The notes under the pieces are model-generated. The model did not search any database and had not been told where the DNA came from. It was given only the letters and a program-made list of their open reading frames with translations. The translations under genes and the position numbers were made by a program. From Guptibacillus hwajinpoensis (GTDB lineage: Bacteria > Bacillota > Bacilli > Bacillales > Bacillaceae_O), in assembly GCA_016841765.1 (NCBI GenBank), contig JAENYN010000005.1, forward strand, positions 56,062 to 120,061: a stretch of 64,000 bases of DNA. Reading direction: 5' to 3'. Each line of letters begins with the position of its first letter. Position 1 is the stretch's first letter. This document shows positions 44,625-53,456 of the stretch, in pieces.

Positions 44625-44900
44625 TTGGGACATAACGAAATAAGTCATGCTTAGAGACGAACAATATTTATTCAACTTCATATTGTTTACTAATAATCAG
44701 GTAAGCTGAAAAAACAAGTTCGTTCCATTGCGCTGCAGACACTCGCTTTCCACTCGTTATTAAAAATCGTATGCAAAATCAAAAAATTTATTGAAGAGAG
44801 TAAATAAAGACCCGAACGGTCAGGGGAAAGATTCATTGAAATCTTACCTAACCGTTCGGGTTTATCATTAGCTGAAATACTGATGTCCCAGCCTCTTTTC
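44625..44900. repeat. TGTTGGGACAT-ended element, about 275 bp
   Basis: The left end carries GATGTTGGGACAT and the right end, in reverse complement, GAGGCTGGGACATCA. Inside lie CATTGCGCTGCAGACACTCGC, a fragment of the kind scattered in Bacillus genomes, and a long hairpin at 44812-44863 (ACCCGAACGGT with ACCGTTCGGGT plus an inner AAGATT/AATCTT). There is no credible coding sequence. It resembles a non-autonomous mobile element. Confidence 0.6.
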
Positions 44901-44910
44901 ACAGTCGTTT

Positions 44911-45066
44911 TCATTTCCCAAGTTGATGCTGATATTCTCTTTCAAGCTCTGTCAGGGTCATTTCATCGAGCGGCTGCCCGTCTGTTTTCACTTCATTCTT
45001 TTTCGACAATTGTTTGATGAGAAACGTTTTTTTAATCCGTATTGCTCTGCGCAATTTATTTTCCAT
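44911..45066 (-). CDS. FbpA-like small basic protein (Fur-regulated basic protein family)
   Basis: 51 residues: MENKLRRAIRIKKTFLIKQL, then SKKNEVKTDGQPLDEMTLTELEREYQHQLGK. The opening LRxAI..KK..LI..L helix and the closing LTELEREY match the FbpA family pattern. GAGGTG lies 6 nt before the ATG. In B. subtilis such proteins help carry out iron-sparing under Fur control. I found no clear Fur box in the 250 bp upstream, so iron regulation here is unproven. It ends directly at the repeat element at 44625-44900. Confidence 0.65.
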   Translation of the reverse strand: MENKLRRAIRIKKTFLIKQLSKKNEVKTDGQPLDEMTLTELEREYQHQLGK

Positions 45067-45459
45067 ATATAACACCTCAATTCACTGGGATATCTGTTGT
45101 CCGATTTGCCTCTCTGTTCTATATAACCAGCAGGCTACTTAGTTAAACGCTTACATTATTTTTAGCGATACTTTTTTTATTTGCTTAATCAATCTGTTTT
45201 TTTCCTTAAATTACTATTTCAGTCTACTTTACCCTGGATTATATTCGGTGTCAATGGATTTTGTGAAATTTTACACATTCCTTTACAATGTAATAGGCAT
45301 GTCAAAAAATTAAAAGGATAAAACACCTTAAAAACTTTCCGACACTCCTCACCAACACATGTATACCCGATTGTGCGGATTTAAACCATAAGAAAAAGGC
45401 CCTGTCAGTTTTATGGACAAAGACCTTCCGTTTTGTATTCTTTATTATTTTGATTTTCA

Positions 45460-46047
45460 TTACCGTGTCGCCGCGGTAACCCATGTAGGCGGCATATCAA
45501 AATTCAGCATCATCTCAATGAAATGCTCGACAAGATCCCCGTCAAACTGTTTCCAGCTGCAGCGGCGCAATTCCTCAATCGCCTTGGCATACGATAGACC
45601 CGGAAGACCGTAATTTTTCCTCTCCACAGTCATGGCATCGAACGCATCACAAATGGCAATCATTCTTCCCTGGTAAGAAATTTCATCGCCCTTCAGCCGC
45701 TGCGGGTACCCCCTGCCGTCCCATCGCTCATGGTGATGGAGTACAAAAGCAGCAGACCGTACATTGCCGAGCTGTTCTTTTATCGTCGTATATCCGATTT
45801 GGGAATGGCTTTGCACAATTAAAAATTCAGTCTCGTTAAGACTGCCCTGCTTATACAGGATGTGATCGGAGATGGCTGTTTTACCGATGTCATGAAGTAA
45901 TGAAGCCACCCGGATATCTTCGTCATAACAATTAAGCTGTTCAGCAAAAGTGGACACAAGGTACATGACTCTGAGGGAATGATATTTCAACCTCTCCATG
46001 GCCCTGTTATCCTGGGAAATTTGCTGAAACAGTTGTTCAGCCTCCAT
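45460..46047 (-). CDS. HD-GYP domain protein
   Basis: 195 residues, essentially one HD-GYP domain. LLHDIGKTAISDHILYK gives the HD pair, HHERWDGRGYPQRLKGDEI the HD-GYP signature HHExxDGxGYP, and RMIAICDAFDAMT the last conserved Asp. Such domains hydrolyse cyclic di-GMP or related dinucleotides. AAAGGGG lies 9 nt before the ATG at 46047. There is no sensory domain attached, so a partner protein may set its activity. It is monocistronic. Confidence 0.88.
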   Translation of the reverse strand: MEAEQLFQQISQDNRAMERLKYHSLRVMYLVSTFAEQLNCYDEDIRVASLLHDIGKTAISDHILYKQGSLNETEFLIVQSHSQIGYTTIKEQLGNVRSAAFVLHHHERWDGRGYPQRLKGDEISYQGRMIAICDAFDAMTVERKNYGLPGLSYAKAIEELRRCSWKQFDGDLVEHFIEMMLNFDMPPTWVTAATR

Positions 46048-46242
46048 GCGCTGATCCCCTTTCCAACCGATTTGCACGTATAAACTTTACCACAAAGGTC
46101 TGAATTATCAAAACATTCTCAGCTTTATTAAAAGAAATGTGAAAAAATACCTAACAGGAAGACTCAGATGAAACGCCTATTATGTTCCCCTCTCCCAAAA
46201 ACCGGTAATGAAACATATAAACAGGTGAAAGGAGAGATCATT

Positions 46243-46542
46243 GTGGCTGAATATGAACTGAAAGATGTTGTAATGGAGAAAAGCGGAGAATCAATCCAAT
46301 TTGCACATGGCACGTTACTGAAAAATGAATTGGACGGAAAAGAGCACGTTGATGTCGTCTTGCGGAATGTGCCGCGTGAAGAAATCTTCACTCATCATAT
46401 GAATGATAATGAGACAGTCAACGTGAATTTGACAAGCTTTGCAGGAGAAGAGTTCAGCAAAGAGCTGGAAGTCACTTCAGTGAACAGCACAAATCCGAAC
46501 GATAACCTTGTCCAACTTGAAAGCAAAGAAAGTCACCTGTAA
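46243..46542 (+). CDS. Small hypothetical protein
   Basis: 99 residues, acidic, with no signal peptide or membrane helix. A beta-rich pattern (ELKDVVMEKSGESIQFAHGTLL, EHVDVVLRNVPREEIF, ETVNVNLTSFAGEEF) suggests a small barrel. The start is GTG at 46243 with AAAGGAGA upstream; the ATG at 46168 is in frame but has no ribosome site. It is followed at once by the 100-bp repeat R1. No family recognised. Confidence 0.68.
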   Translation: MAEYELKDVVMEKSGESIQFAHGTLLKNELDGKEHVDVVLRNVPREEIFTHHMNDNETVNVNLTSFAGEEFSKELEVTSVNSTNPNDNLVQLESKESHL

Positions 46543-46556
46543 GGACGAACGCGCAA

Positions 46557-46656
46557 GGCGCCCGCTTAGCGGCGTACGCATAAGCGGGGGTACCCGCAGG
46601 AAGGTGATCTTTCCTTCCGGAAGGGATCACCGCTTATGACGATAGCCGCTGTCGCC
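46557..46656 (+). repeat. 100-bp repeat R1, left of spoVR
   Basis: It starts GGCGCCCGCTTAGCGGCG and ends GATAGCCGCTGTCGCC. Nested inverted pairs occur inside: GCGGC/GCCGC, CATAAGCGG/CCGCTTATG, GGAAGG/CCTTCC. A copy with about four differences lies at 48389-48488 in the same orientation. The rest of the 330-bp gap shows no gene. Confidence 0.9.
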
Positions 46657-46870
46657 TATCCTTCTGGCTTTTTATCCACAAGCAAAATTTTTTTTAATTT
46701 CTTAACAGGTAAAAGCTGCACGTGAATGGTGCGGCTTTTATATACCCTATTAATGATCACTCACAGTTTCAAAAGCTAGGATTTGCTCATTCAAGTCTTT
46801 TTTCACAAAAAATATTGAAAAAGGCCCCCGCTTGCTTACTACGGGAGCCTGGTGGTTCGTATGTTAGAGC

Positions 46871-48283
46871 TTATAAATATTTCCGATGCATCGCTCGGCC
46901 ATTGTATGAAAAAAGCACGTCTTTATTTTCGACCACGGTTTCAAGATGGACCGGCCGCCCCCAGAGTTGATGAATATACGGAAGCACCTTTTCAAGATAT
47001 TTCAAGTCCAGCTCAATTCCTTCATAGCCGTGTTTCAAATACAATTCGCCATTTTTTAAATAATCGCCGTCAGTCACCGAGATGAAAGGGAAACCGCCGT
47101 TGACTCTCATGCTGATCAGCTGATCCCGCACTTCTTTCCATTCTTTATCGACGACTTTATAATCCTTCCCCTGTTTCTGGAATAAGTACATATCTTCTCG
47201 GAGGACCAGGTCTTTTGTTAAGTAGTTCCTGATGAAGGAACTATCTGATTCGATTTCGCGCACTTCAAAAATCTTTTCGCGCCCAGACCCTGGCTTCACC
47301 CCATTCTTTTTCATTTCTTCCGTCGGATTGTTATAGCGTTCTTCAATGTCTTCAAACATTTTAATGCCGAGGTAATAAGGGTTTATCTGAGTTTTGGAAG
47401 GCTGGACAACACCTGCATTCAGCTTCGCAAATTCTATTGATTCCCCCGAGGTCAGGTCCATCTCCCTGAGAATCCGGGCATGCCAGTAGGAAGCCCAGCC
47501 CTCATTCATGATTTTCGTTTCAAGCTGCGGCCAGAAATAAAGCATCTCTTCCCTCATCATTGTAAGAATGTCGCGCTGCCAGTCCTCCAATTCCCTGCTG
47601 TGTTGTTCAATGAATAGCAGGAGATCTTTTTCAGGACGCGACGGAAACTTTTTGGTTTTCTTGCGCGATTTCGGTTCTTCTGCAGGTTTGTTATCCAATT
47701 TCCATAAATCATCATAATCCGTTTTCTTTTTCACTTCCCGTTCAGGGGACTCTTCATCCAGCTTCCAACCCAGCTTCGGCCGGACAAGTGATGGGTCGAT
47801 ATGCTCCTGGATCGCCAAAATTGCATCAAGAAACAGCTCCACTTCTTCTTTCCCGTGCTCATGCTCATAATGTTTAATCCGGTCGGCGGTTGCCGACATG
47901 CTTTCGACCATATCCTGTTTTGTGTTGGAAAAACGGATATTATTTTTGAAAAAATCGCTGTGGGCAAGTACATGGGCCACAATCAACTTATTTTGGATCA
48001 GGCTGTTTGTATCGAGCAAGAATGCATAGCAAGGGTCGGAATTAATAACCAGTTCATATATTTTACTCAAACCAAGGTCATATTGAAGCTTCATTTTGTG
48101 AAATTGTTTTCCAAAACTCCAATGGGAAAAACGGGTTGGCATCCCATACGCACCGAATGTATAGATAATTTCAGCAGGACAAATTTCATAACGCATCGGG
48201 TAAAAATCAAGCCCAAATCCGCTTGCAATTTCTGTTATTTCCTCTATCGCATGGTTCAGCGTTTTATGTTCATCAGTCATCAT
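46871..48283 (-). CDS. spoVR: Stage V sporulation protein SpoVR
   Basis: 470 residues, full length. The family segments [88 protein letters not shown] and [20 protein letters not shown] are intact. SpoVR is needed for normal spore cortex in B. subtilis; its biochemical activity is not defined. GGGGAG lies 7 nt before the first of two adjacent ATG codons. It is monocistronic and flanked on both sides by copies of the same 100-bp repeat. I saw no well-formed sigma-E promoter, though the upstream region is AT-rich. Confidence 0.95.
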   Translation of the reverse strand: MMTDEHKTLNHAIEEITEIASGFGLDFYPMRYEICPAEIIYTFGAYGMPTRFSHWSFGKQFHKMKLQYDLGLSKIYELVINSDPCYAFLLDTNSLIQNKLIVAHVLAHSDFFKNNIRFSNTKQDMVESMSATADRIKHYEHEHGKEEVELFLDAILAIQEHIDPSLVRPKLGWKLDEESPEREVKKKTDYDDLWKLDNKPAEEPKSRKKTKKFPSRPEKDLLLFIEQHSRELEDWQRDILTMMREEMLYFWPQLETKIMNEGWASYWHARILREMDLTSGESIEFAKLNAGVVQPSKTQINPYYLGIKMFEDIEERYNNPTEEMKKNGVKPGSGREKIFEVREIESDSSFIRNYLTKDLVLREDMYLFQKQGKDYKVVDKEWKEVRDQLISMRVNGGFPFISVTDGDYLKNGELYLKHGYEGIELDLKYLEKVLPYIHQLWGRPVHLETVVENKDVLFSYNGRAMHRKYL

Positions 48284-48388
48284 TTCACATCTCCCCTTTG
48301 AATCCCTTTCTAAATGTTTATGTATCAGATGGTAAAATGATGTAAGCTACGTCATACCGGCCAACTTCAGGTGACTGCCAGAACAAAA

Positions 48389-48488
48389 GGCGCCCGCTTA
48401 GCGGCGTACGCATAAGCGGGGGTACCCGGAGGAAGGTGATCTTTCCTTCCGTAGGGGATCACCGCTTATGACGATAGCCGCTGGCGCC
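48389..48488 (+). repeat. 100-bp repeat R2, right of spoVR
   Basis: It is a direct copy of R1. It begins GGCGCCCGCTTAGCGGCG and ends GCCGCTGGCGCC, so here the outer ends are a perfect GGCGCC pair. It occupies most of the 300-bp gap between spoVR and the lipoprotein gene. Confidence 0.9.
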
Positions 48489-48554
48489 AAGAGCTGGATG
48501 ACTCCCTTCCCGTTTTTTATGCACAACGCAAAAATTTTATAATTTCCTTAACAA

Positions 48555-48589
48555 TAAGAAAAACGGTGCCTTTACAGCACCGTTTTCTT
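48555..48589 (-). terminator. Terminator of the Asn-rich lipoprotein gene
   Basis: On the minus strand AAGAAAACGGTGC and GCACCGTTTTTCTT pair around TGTAAAG-type loop bases. Confidence 0.75.
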
Positions 48590-48590
48590 A

Positions 48591-48917
48591 TTAGTCGTTA
48601 TTGCGATTAAGGTTGCCGTCACGATAATCATTGATGTTTCGGATACGGTTATCGTTATTCATTCCATTCCTGTCTTCATTCGGCTCTTCACCAATGTCAG
48701 GTTCCTGGTTGTCATAATCAATAACACCATCGTTCGTGTCAATCCAGTTATCGTCGTTCATATTACGCTGATTGTTGTTAACGTCGTTATAACGGACGTT
48801 CTCATAACGCATGTTTTCTGTATCATCATTGTTGTCATTGCCGCCAGCCATGTTACATGCACCAAGCACACCAAATGACAAAGCAAACGCAGTTAAAGAC
48901 ATAAACCATTTTTTCAT
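48591..48917 (-). CDS. Asparagine-rich lipoprotein of unknown function
   Basis: 108 residues. A type II signal peptide MKKWFMSLTAFALSFGVLGAC places the lipidated Cys at 21. The mature part is very rich in Asn and Asp, with MRYENVRYNDVNNNQRNMND and RIRNINDYRDGNLN. GGAGG precedes the ATG by 9 nt. Small Asn-rich lipoproteins are common in spores and germinants, but this resemblance is in composition only. Monocistronic. Confidence 0.78.
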   Translation of the reverse strand: MKKWFMSLTAFALSFGVLGACNMAGGNDNNDDTENMRYENVRYNDVNNNQRNMNDDNWIDTNDGVIDYDNQEPDIGEEPNEDRNGMNNDNRIRNINDYRDGNLNRNND

Positions 48918-49119
48918 TTTGTTTGACCTCCATTTTGTAGTGGTTTATCAGTTGTTAATATGTCCTGTTTCGCCGATTTGCATGAAGAAAATTTATGATA
49001 AGTATCAGCCAGGCCATCCACATCTTGTCATTTCTTGCATGAATGACTGTGGCTTGTTGTCACAAACTAAATTTGTGCGGAAATATCCGTACAAAAAGGG
49101 GTTGAACGGAGGGATTAGA

Positions 49120-49431
49120 TTGAACGTTCTAAACAGAAATCGTTTAAGGAAAAATGCGAATGGCCTGTTGGGGATGGTGACCGGACGGCGCCGGAGACGG
49201 AACCGCAATCGGAATATGCTCTTTTCGATGCTTGCTGTCGGTGCAGGGGTCGGCTCTGCTGTGTATGGGATGAGACGGACAAATGGTCTTAATCTTAACT
49301 TCGGCCGGGACATGACCGAACGTTCCACCAAAAACAACAGCCAGGTGGAAGAGATGATTGATGAGGTCTCTAACACCGATTCAAGCCGTGATGCCATGAA
49401 TATGGTTAGAGGCAGCCTCCAGAACATTTAG
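49120..49431 (+). CDS. Small basic membrane-associated protein
   Basis: 103 residues. An Arg-rich start (VTGRRRRRNRNRN) is followed by one hydrophobic segment (MLFSMLAVGAGVGSAVYGM) and an acidic-polar tail (QVEEMIDEVSNTDSSRDAMNMV). It resembles the DUF3918-type small proteins of bacilli in layout, a tentative link. The start is TTG at 49120, with GGAGGG 6 nt upstream; longer in-frame starts to 48811 have no ribosome site. It ends at a clear terminator. Confidence 0.68.
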   Translation: MNVLNRNRLRKNANGLLGMVTGRRRRRNRNRNMLFSMLAVGAGVGSAVYGMRRTNGLNLNFGRDMTERSTKNNSQVEEMIDEVSNTDSSRDAMNMVRGSLQNI

Positions 49432-49465
49432 TGCTGTTCCTTGGCATCCGCTTACGCAAGGCATT

Positions 49466-49500
49466 AAAAGCACCGATCGCATCGATCGGTGCTTCCTTTT
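49466..49500 (+). terminator. Terminator of the 49120 gene
   Basis: AAAGCACCGATCG, CAT, CGATCGGTGC then TTCCTTTTG. Confidence 0.75.
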
Positions 49501-49664
49501 GTTTATGTTTTTTTCAACTGCCTTACACAAGTCAAAACACCTGAATAAGGATGGAGTTCCATCGGAAGACCGCCTGCTCCAGCCTGCTTACCCTTTGATC
49601 AAACACTCGAAATTAACGAAGACTCCCGCGCGAAAAAATCATCTTAATGACGCAGAGCATCTTA

Positions 49665-49817
49665 TTAATCGTGATTCTGCGGATTCTTTAAACTCGACTT
49701 GCTTCCTCGTTTCGAGTTATACTCTGTCCCCTTATTATTATCCCCTGCTCCAGCCTTCCCATGCCGCTCTGGAGCACTCTGATTGCTGCTGCCGTAAGAT
49801 CTGTACCTGTTTGTCAT
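49665..49817 (-). CDS. Small hydrophilic protein
   Basis: 50 residues, rich in Ser, Asn, Gly and Lys: MTNRYRSYGSSNQSAPERHG and onward. AAGGAGG lies 8 nt before the ATG at 49817. The composition recalls small spore proteins, but no family pattern is certain. The palindrome at 49836-49876 lies directly upstream. Confidence 0.62.
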   Translation of the reverse strand: MTNRYRSYGSSNQSAPERHGKAGAGDNNKGTEYNSKRGSKSSLKNPQNHD

Positions 49818-49835
49818 GATGATTGCCTCCTTAAT

Positions 49836-49876
49836 GAAAATGCCTGGCAATTGCCTCGCAATTGCCAGGCATTTTC
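49836..49876. repeat. Palindromic element with CTC centre (family copy 2)
   Basis: Nineteen-base arms GAAAATGCCTGGCAATTGC and their exact complement flank CTC. The core is shared with 57643-57677, where one pair is swapped from T/A to A/T. It lies downstream of the minus-strand gene at 49939 and could act as its terminator. Confidence 0.85.
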
Positions 49877-49938
49877 AGTTCATGTTTTTTAGTCTTCACT
49901 TCCAAATTTGTAACATTGCACAGGTTTCATGACTTTTC

Positions 49939-50157
49939 CTACGTGTCATACAGGCCGTTTTTGTCTATTTCTTCAAGAAATCCGTCGATCAGTCCGTCGA
50001 TTTGTTCTCCTGTCGGGGACTGTTGCTTGTACATGGAAAACGGAATTTCCCGCACGAAACTGCCGTCTTTTGTATTTGTGACATGAACCGCACCCCGCTG
50101 CTGCATGACGCTGTATTCGACTTCAAACATGAATCCGTTCCGTTCGATTGCTCCCAT
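49939..50157 (-). CDS. Small conserved-looking protein of unknown function
   Basis: 72 residues: MGAIERNGFMFEVEYSVMQQ, then beta-strand-like RGAVHVTNTKDGSFVREIPF and an acidic helix EQIDGLIDGFLEEIDKNGL. GGGAGG lies before the ATG at 50157; the frame to 50214 lacks one. It is divergent from yhdB. I cannot name a family. Confidence 0.68.
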   Translation of the reverse strand: MGAIERNGFMFEVEYSVMQQRGAVHVTNTKDGSFVREIPFSMYKQQSPTGEQIDGLIDGFLEEIDKNGLYDT

Positions 50158-50293
50158 CGAAAAACCTCCCGACCTGCTGTTATACCTTACAACTTCTTTT
50201 GATAAAACCAACATTTACACGCCGTTTCCAGGCTTAAAAAAGCCCTGATTCCATACAATAAAGGTACTCCCTTACAGAAAGGGGATGCGACGC

Positions 50294-50542
50294 TTGAATA
50301 CAGCCGACTATGATAAAGCGCTGTTTTTTATTACCTGTTCACTGTGGGACGATCTTCTTGTTCTGATGGTGAGGACGAAAGATGACATGCTGTCGAAACG
50401 GATTGAGCATTTCCTTCATGCCTATACTTTCGCAGGTGACCTTGACATCATTGAACAAAAGCATCGTTCCCTTTATCAGTACGTCAATAATGCTTTATTG
50501 GCGTCTGACACTTCGGGAACATTCGAAGTAACTTTGACGTAG
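50294..50542 (+). CDS. yhdB: Small protein YhdB
   Basis: 82 residues, helical: NTADYDKALFFITCSLWDDLLVLMVRTKDDMLSKRIEHFLHAY. The pattern agrees with B. subtilis YhdB as I recall it, and the neighbourhood (yhcZ, spoVR) fits. The start is TTG at 50294 with AAAGGGG 9 nt upstream; the ATG at 50285 touches that ribosome site. It ends before a strong terminator. Function unknown. Confidence 0.72.
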   Translation: MNTADYDKALFFITCSLWDDLLVLMVRTKDDMLSKRIEHFLHAYTFAGDLDIIEQKHRSLYQYVNNALLASDTSGTFEVTLT

Positions 50543-50600
50543 CAACTGTTACGACTTACCAAAAACACAACCCTGACCCGGTTTGATGTCTTTGACGTTA

Positions 50601-50637
50601 AAAAAGAAGGAGGTTGTTTCCTCCTTCTTATTTTTTG
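50601..50637 (+). terminator. Terminator between yhdB and yhcZ
   Basis: AAGAAGGAGG, TTGTTT-type loop, CCTCCTTCTT then ATTTTTTG on the + strand. Confidence 0.8.
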
Positions 50638-50704
50638 TATTCATTTGTCATTCATACATATTTTTAGTGCTGTTCACAAAAATTTTAAATAGATGAAGGT
50701 TTTT

Positions 50705-51373
50705 TCACGATTCAGACTGCTCACTTGTTTGCGCATCGCATGCAAGCCCATTTTTAACCGCATAAAGTGCCGCCTGGGTTCTGTCAGCAACCTCAAGTTT
50801 TGATAAAATGTTGGAAACATGCGTTTTTACCGTTTTCTCGGTGATCACAAGAGTTGAGGCAATTTCTTTATTGCTTTTTCCCGCCGCAATTTCACATAGA
50901 ACTTCTTTTTCACGGCGGGTTAATTCTTCGTGCAATTTGGTGCTGCGGCTTTCACCAGAGGACAAATGGGACATGACATGCGCCGTCACTTTTGGATGCA
51001 GCTGGCTTTCACCGCTGACGACGGCCCGGATTGCTGCAGCCAATTCATCCGGCTGGACATCTTTCAGCTGATAACCAGAAGCACCTGCTTTTATTGCCGG
51101 AATGACATGATCCTGATCCGAATAACTGCTTAGAATCAAAATATGGATGTGGCGATTTTTCTCTTTTATTTTCCGGGCAGCTTCGGCACCATCCATAACG
51201 GGCATCGATAAATCCATCAACACGACATCAGGGTTAAGTTCAAGGGCTTTATCGACTGCTTCCCTGCCGTTCAGCGCTTCCCCGATCACTTCTATATCTT
51301 TCTGGGTTTTCAGGAAAAAAATGAGCCCCCGTCTGACAACGTGATGATCGTCAGCAATCAAAACTCTAATCAT
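50705..51373 (-). CDS. yhcZ: NarL/LuxR-type response regulator YhcZ
   Basis: 222 residues. The receiver domain carries the acidic pair [10 protein letters not shown], phospho-acceptor Asp in [15 protein letters not shown], and Lys in [13 protein letters not shown]. The C-terminal LuxR helix-turn-helix is [42 protein letters not shown]. The ATG at 51373 overlaps the end of yhcY by 8 bp, so kinase and regulator are coupled. Homologues respond to redox or oxygen status in related firmicutes. Confidence 0.93.
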   Translation of the reverse strand: MIRVLIADDHHVVRRGLIFFLKTQKDIEVIGEALNGREAVDKALELNPDVVLMDLSMPVMDGAEAARKIKEKNRHIHILILSSYSDQDHVIPAIKAGASGYQLKDVQPDELAAAIRAVVSGESQLHPKVTAHVMSHLSSGESRSTKLHEELTRREKEVLCEIAAGKSNKEIASTLVITEKTVKTHVSNILSKLEVADRTQAALYAVKNGLACDAQTSEQSES

Positions 51374-52832
51374 CCCCTGCTCCTCCCTTCTCATGGAAAA
51401 TAGCTGTTATCTTTGTGCCGGCATCCGGTTTACTTTCGATCGCAAGACACCCGCCTGCCAGGGCGGCACGTTCTTTCATGCTTTTAATGCCGACAGAGTC
51501 ATGAGGGGAATCGGCAGCCATTTGGAATCCTCTGCCGCTGTCTTTCACTTCAAGTGCAACCGCTTGATTTTCATGGGTAATGCTGAGTGATGCCTTTGAT
51601 GTGCCGGCGTGTTTTTTGATATTATTCAATGCTTCCTGTCCGATCCGCCAAATCGCTTCTTCTAATTCATGTGACAATGCCGCAACTCCATTTATTTCAA
51701 GCGCAAGCTCGATGCCGAGCAAGTCAGCATACTGGGAAAATGAGGCCGCCAGCCCTTTTTCAAGTCCAAGCGGACGCAGCTGCCAGATCAGTGCCCTCAT
51801 TTCTTTTTGGGCCTCAGTGGACAATTGCAGGACATAGTCCAGGGTCCCTTTGAGCTCGTCATCATCAGTCATTTCGTATGCACCACGAAGCGTCAATGTT
51901 ACGGAAAACAACAACTGGTTGACTGAATCATGCAAATCACGGGCAAGCCTGTTTCTCTCCTGCAGCACGGTCACTTCCCGTTGCTTTTTTTCAATTCGCA
52001 CATTCTCGAATGTGATTCCGATATGCCGGGCAATCTGGTCGATGACCTCCTCTTCATGAGGATTCAACTCATTTTGATATACAGAAAGTTCACCTGTTGT
52101 CTTGCCCGTTTTGATGCCTGCCTTATAAACAGGAAGAGCTGCTGTCTTGCCTGCTGCTGCTCTGTCTCCATTACAGGAAATTACCGTTCCCGTCCACTGG
52201 AAAATATCCAACATGTGCAAACACGTTTTTTCGAGGAGATTTTCTGCAGACCGGTCGGAATTCAAAAAAGAACTGTTTTCACCGACTTTCTGGAACAATT
52301 CTGCTCGTTTTTGCTGGTGATGGTACAGCTTCATTCTTTTCACTGCAGTACCGATCTGGAGCGAAACAGCCTCAAGCAGCGCTAACTCCTCTGTTGTAAA
52401 ACGAGTTTTGCCGGGGGCTGCGACATTCAAAAGTCCGAATTTTTCCTCTCCGGCCCTTATCGGCACAGTCGCATGATGGGTGATTCCTGCTGTGTCACCG
52501 ATCTGCCCGGCAATTGCATCTTCTATCCGTTTGCACTCAATAATATTGACTGCTTCATTCAACCGTCCGCCGTTATACTTATCCAAACACCAGCACGCGC
52601 CTTTGCACATAAGCTCATTGCGATTTTGTTCCAGAGCAGGCGGCAGCGAAGCATCTGCAGCAAGCTGAAAAGAACCGTCTTCCTCAATCAAAAAAATCCA
52701 GCCCGTCGAAAGCCCGGTAACATGAAGAAGCTCGATCAAGACCGTCCGCAGCATCTCCTCCAAATTTTCTCCCCTGTTCAGCGTTTCAGCTATGGCTTTT
52801 AACGTCTCAAATTCTTCGAGCCGCTTTTTCAC
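51366..52832 (-). CDS. yhcY: GAF-domain sensor histidine kinase YhcY
   Basis: 488 residues, no membrane segment. An N-terminal GAF domain contains a cysteine set Cys76, Cys80, Cys82 and Cys100 (MCKGACWC ... IIEC), like the Fe-S-binding GAF of staphylococcal AirS. A second GAF-like region follows, then the HisKA_3 helix ERNRLARDLHDSVNQLLFS with phospho-His301, and a HATPase_c domain (EAIWRIGQEALNNIKKH, VALEVKDSGRGF). It is the first gene of the yhcY-yhcZ two-component operon. Oxygen or redox sensing through a cluster is inferred. Confidence 0.92.
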   Translation of the reverse strand: MKKRLEEFETLKAIAETLNRGENLEEMLRTVLIELLHVTGLSTGWIFLIEEDGSFQLAADASLPPALEQNRNELMCKGACWCLDKYNGGRLNEAVNIIECKRIEDAIAGQIGDTAGITHHATVPIRAGEEKFGLLNVAAPGKTRFTTEELALLEAVSLQIGTAVKRMKLYHHQQKRAELFQKVGENSSFLNSDRSAENLLEKTCLHMLDIFQWTGTVISCNGDRAAAGKTAALPVYKAGIKTGKTTGELSVYQNELNPHEEEVIDQIARHIGITFENVRIEKKQREVTVLQERNRLARDLHDSVNQLLFSVTLTLRGAYEMTDDDELKGTLDYVLQLSTEAQKEMRALIWQLRPLGLEKGLAASFSQYADLLGIELALEINGVAALSHELEEAIWRIGQEALNNIKKHAGTSKASLSITHENQAVALEVKDSGRGFQMAADSPHDSVGIKSMKERAALAGGCLAIESKPDAGTKITAIFHEKGGAGDD

Positions 52833-53456
52833 TTCCTACTCAACTCCCCTTATAACTCCCTACTTCCAATGTAATAAAAACAGGCCGCCTTTAGCTCAGG
52901 CACCAGCCTTAAAATCACTTCCTACTTTAGTATGAAAGTTTGTTAATACAAAAAATCAGCCGCGGTCCCATCATGGAAAGCTAGAAAAAAGAGAAGCAGG
53001 ATCTCCTGCTTTAACTCAATCAGGGTCCAGGTACAGGAGAAAGACGTTTTGTGACGCCTATGCTTTTTGCTCCTCTTTTCCAGAATAAATCGGTGATTAT
53101 AATCTGACGCCTTCCGGGGCTTGTGTTTTTCTATGTATCACAACATTCCTTTATTCTTTTTTCGCTGTTATCCAGTTCATATCCTTTTTTAAAACTTATT
53201 GGGAAATGAAGCGGGGTTACGCGCCTTTGCGGAAATAGGATTCAGTGTCTTAACAGGGAAAACTTTCTGCCGTGCCTATATTGGTGTGGCTCCTCCCTTT
53301 ATAAGCACGCATACCTTCCTCCCGTGCCTGTAATTTCTGCTCTTTTCCATTTACAGGCACGGAAAAAGAAGTGCCGTGCAAACACACCCACTGAATGTAC
53401 GTTCAATGCCTGTAATGCAGGTCTTCCTCTTCCACATAATTTAGACACGGGACGAC
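52833..53456. repeat. Intergenic gap with 52-bp repeat array
   Basis: CCGTGC words begin at 53270, 53322 and 53374, exactly 52 bp apart. Each starts a partly palindromic unit such as CCGTGCCTGTAATTTC ... TTTACAGGCACGG. TTCAGTG at 53241 and CAATGCC at 53404 look like diverged half units. It belongs with the array at 14202-14350. The rest of the 620-bp gap shows no gene or clear promoter. Confidence 0.75.

Noticed and set aside
44690..44914. 74-codon minus frame after the GNAT gene
   Set aside because: It lies within the TGTTGGGACAT-ended repeat and reads through its hairpin; no ribosome site.
45067..45300. Fur box upstream of the FbpA-like gene
   Set aside because: Only AT-rich sequence was found; no acceptable match to the 7-1-7 inverted repeat.
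45302..45484. 60-codon minus frame near the HD-GYP gene
   Set aside because: No ribosome site. It overlaps the end of the HD-GYP gene in another frame and has no recognisable pattern.
48284..48388. Sigma-E promoter for spoVR
   Set aside because: ATACAT-like words occur, but no -35/-10 pair had acceptable spacing and identity.
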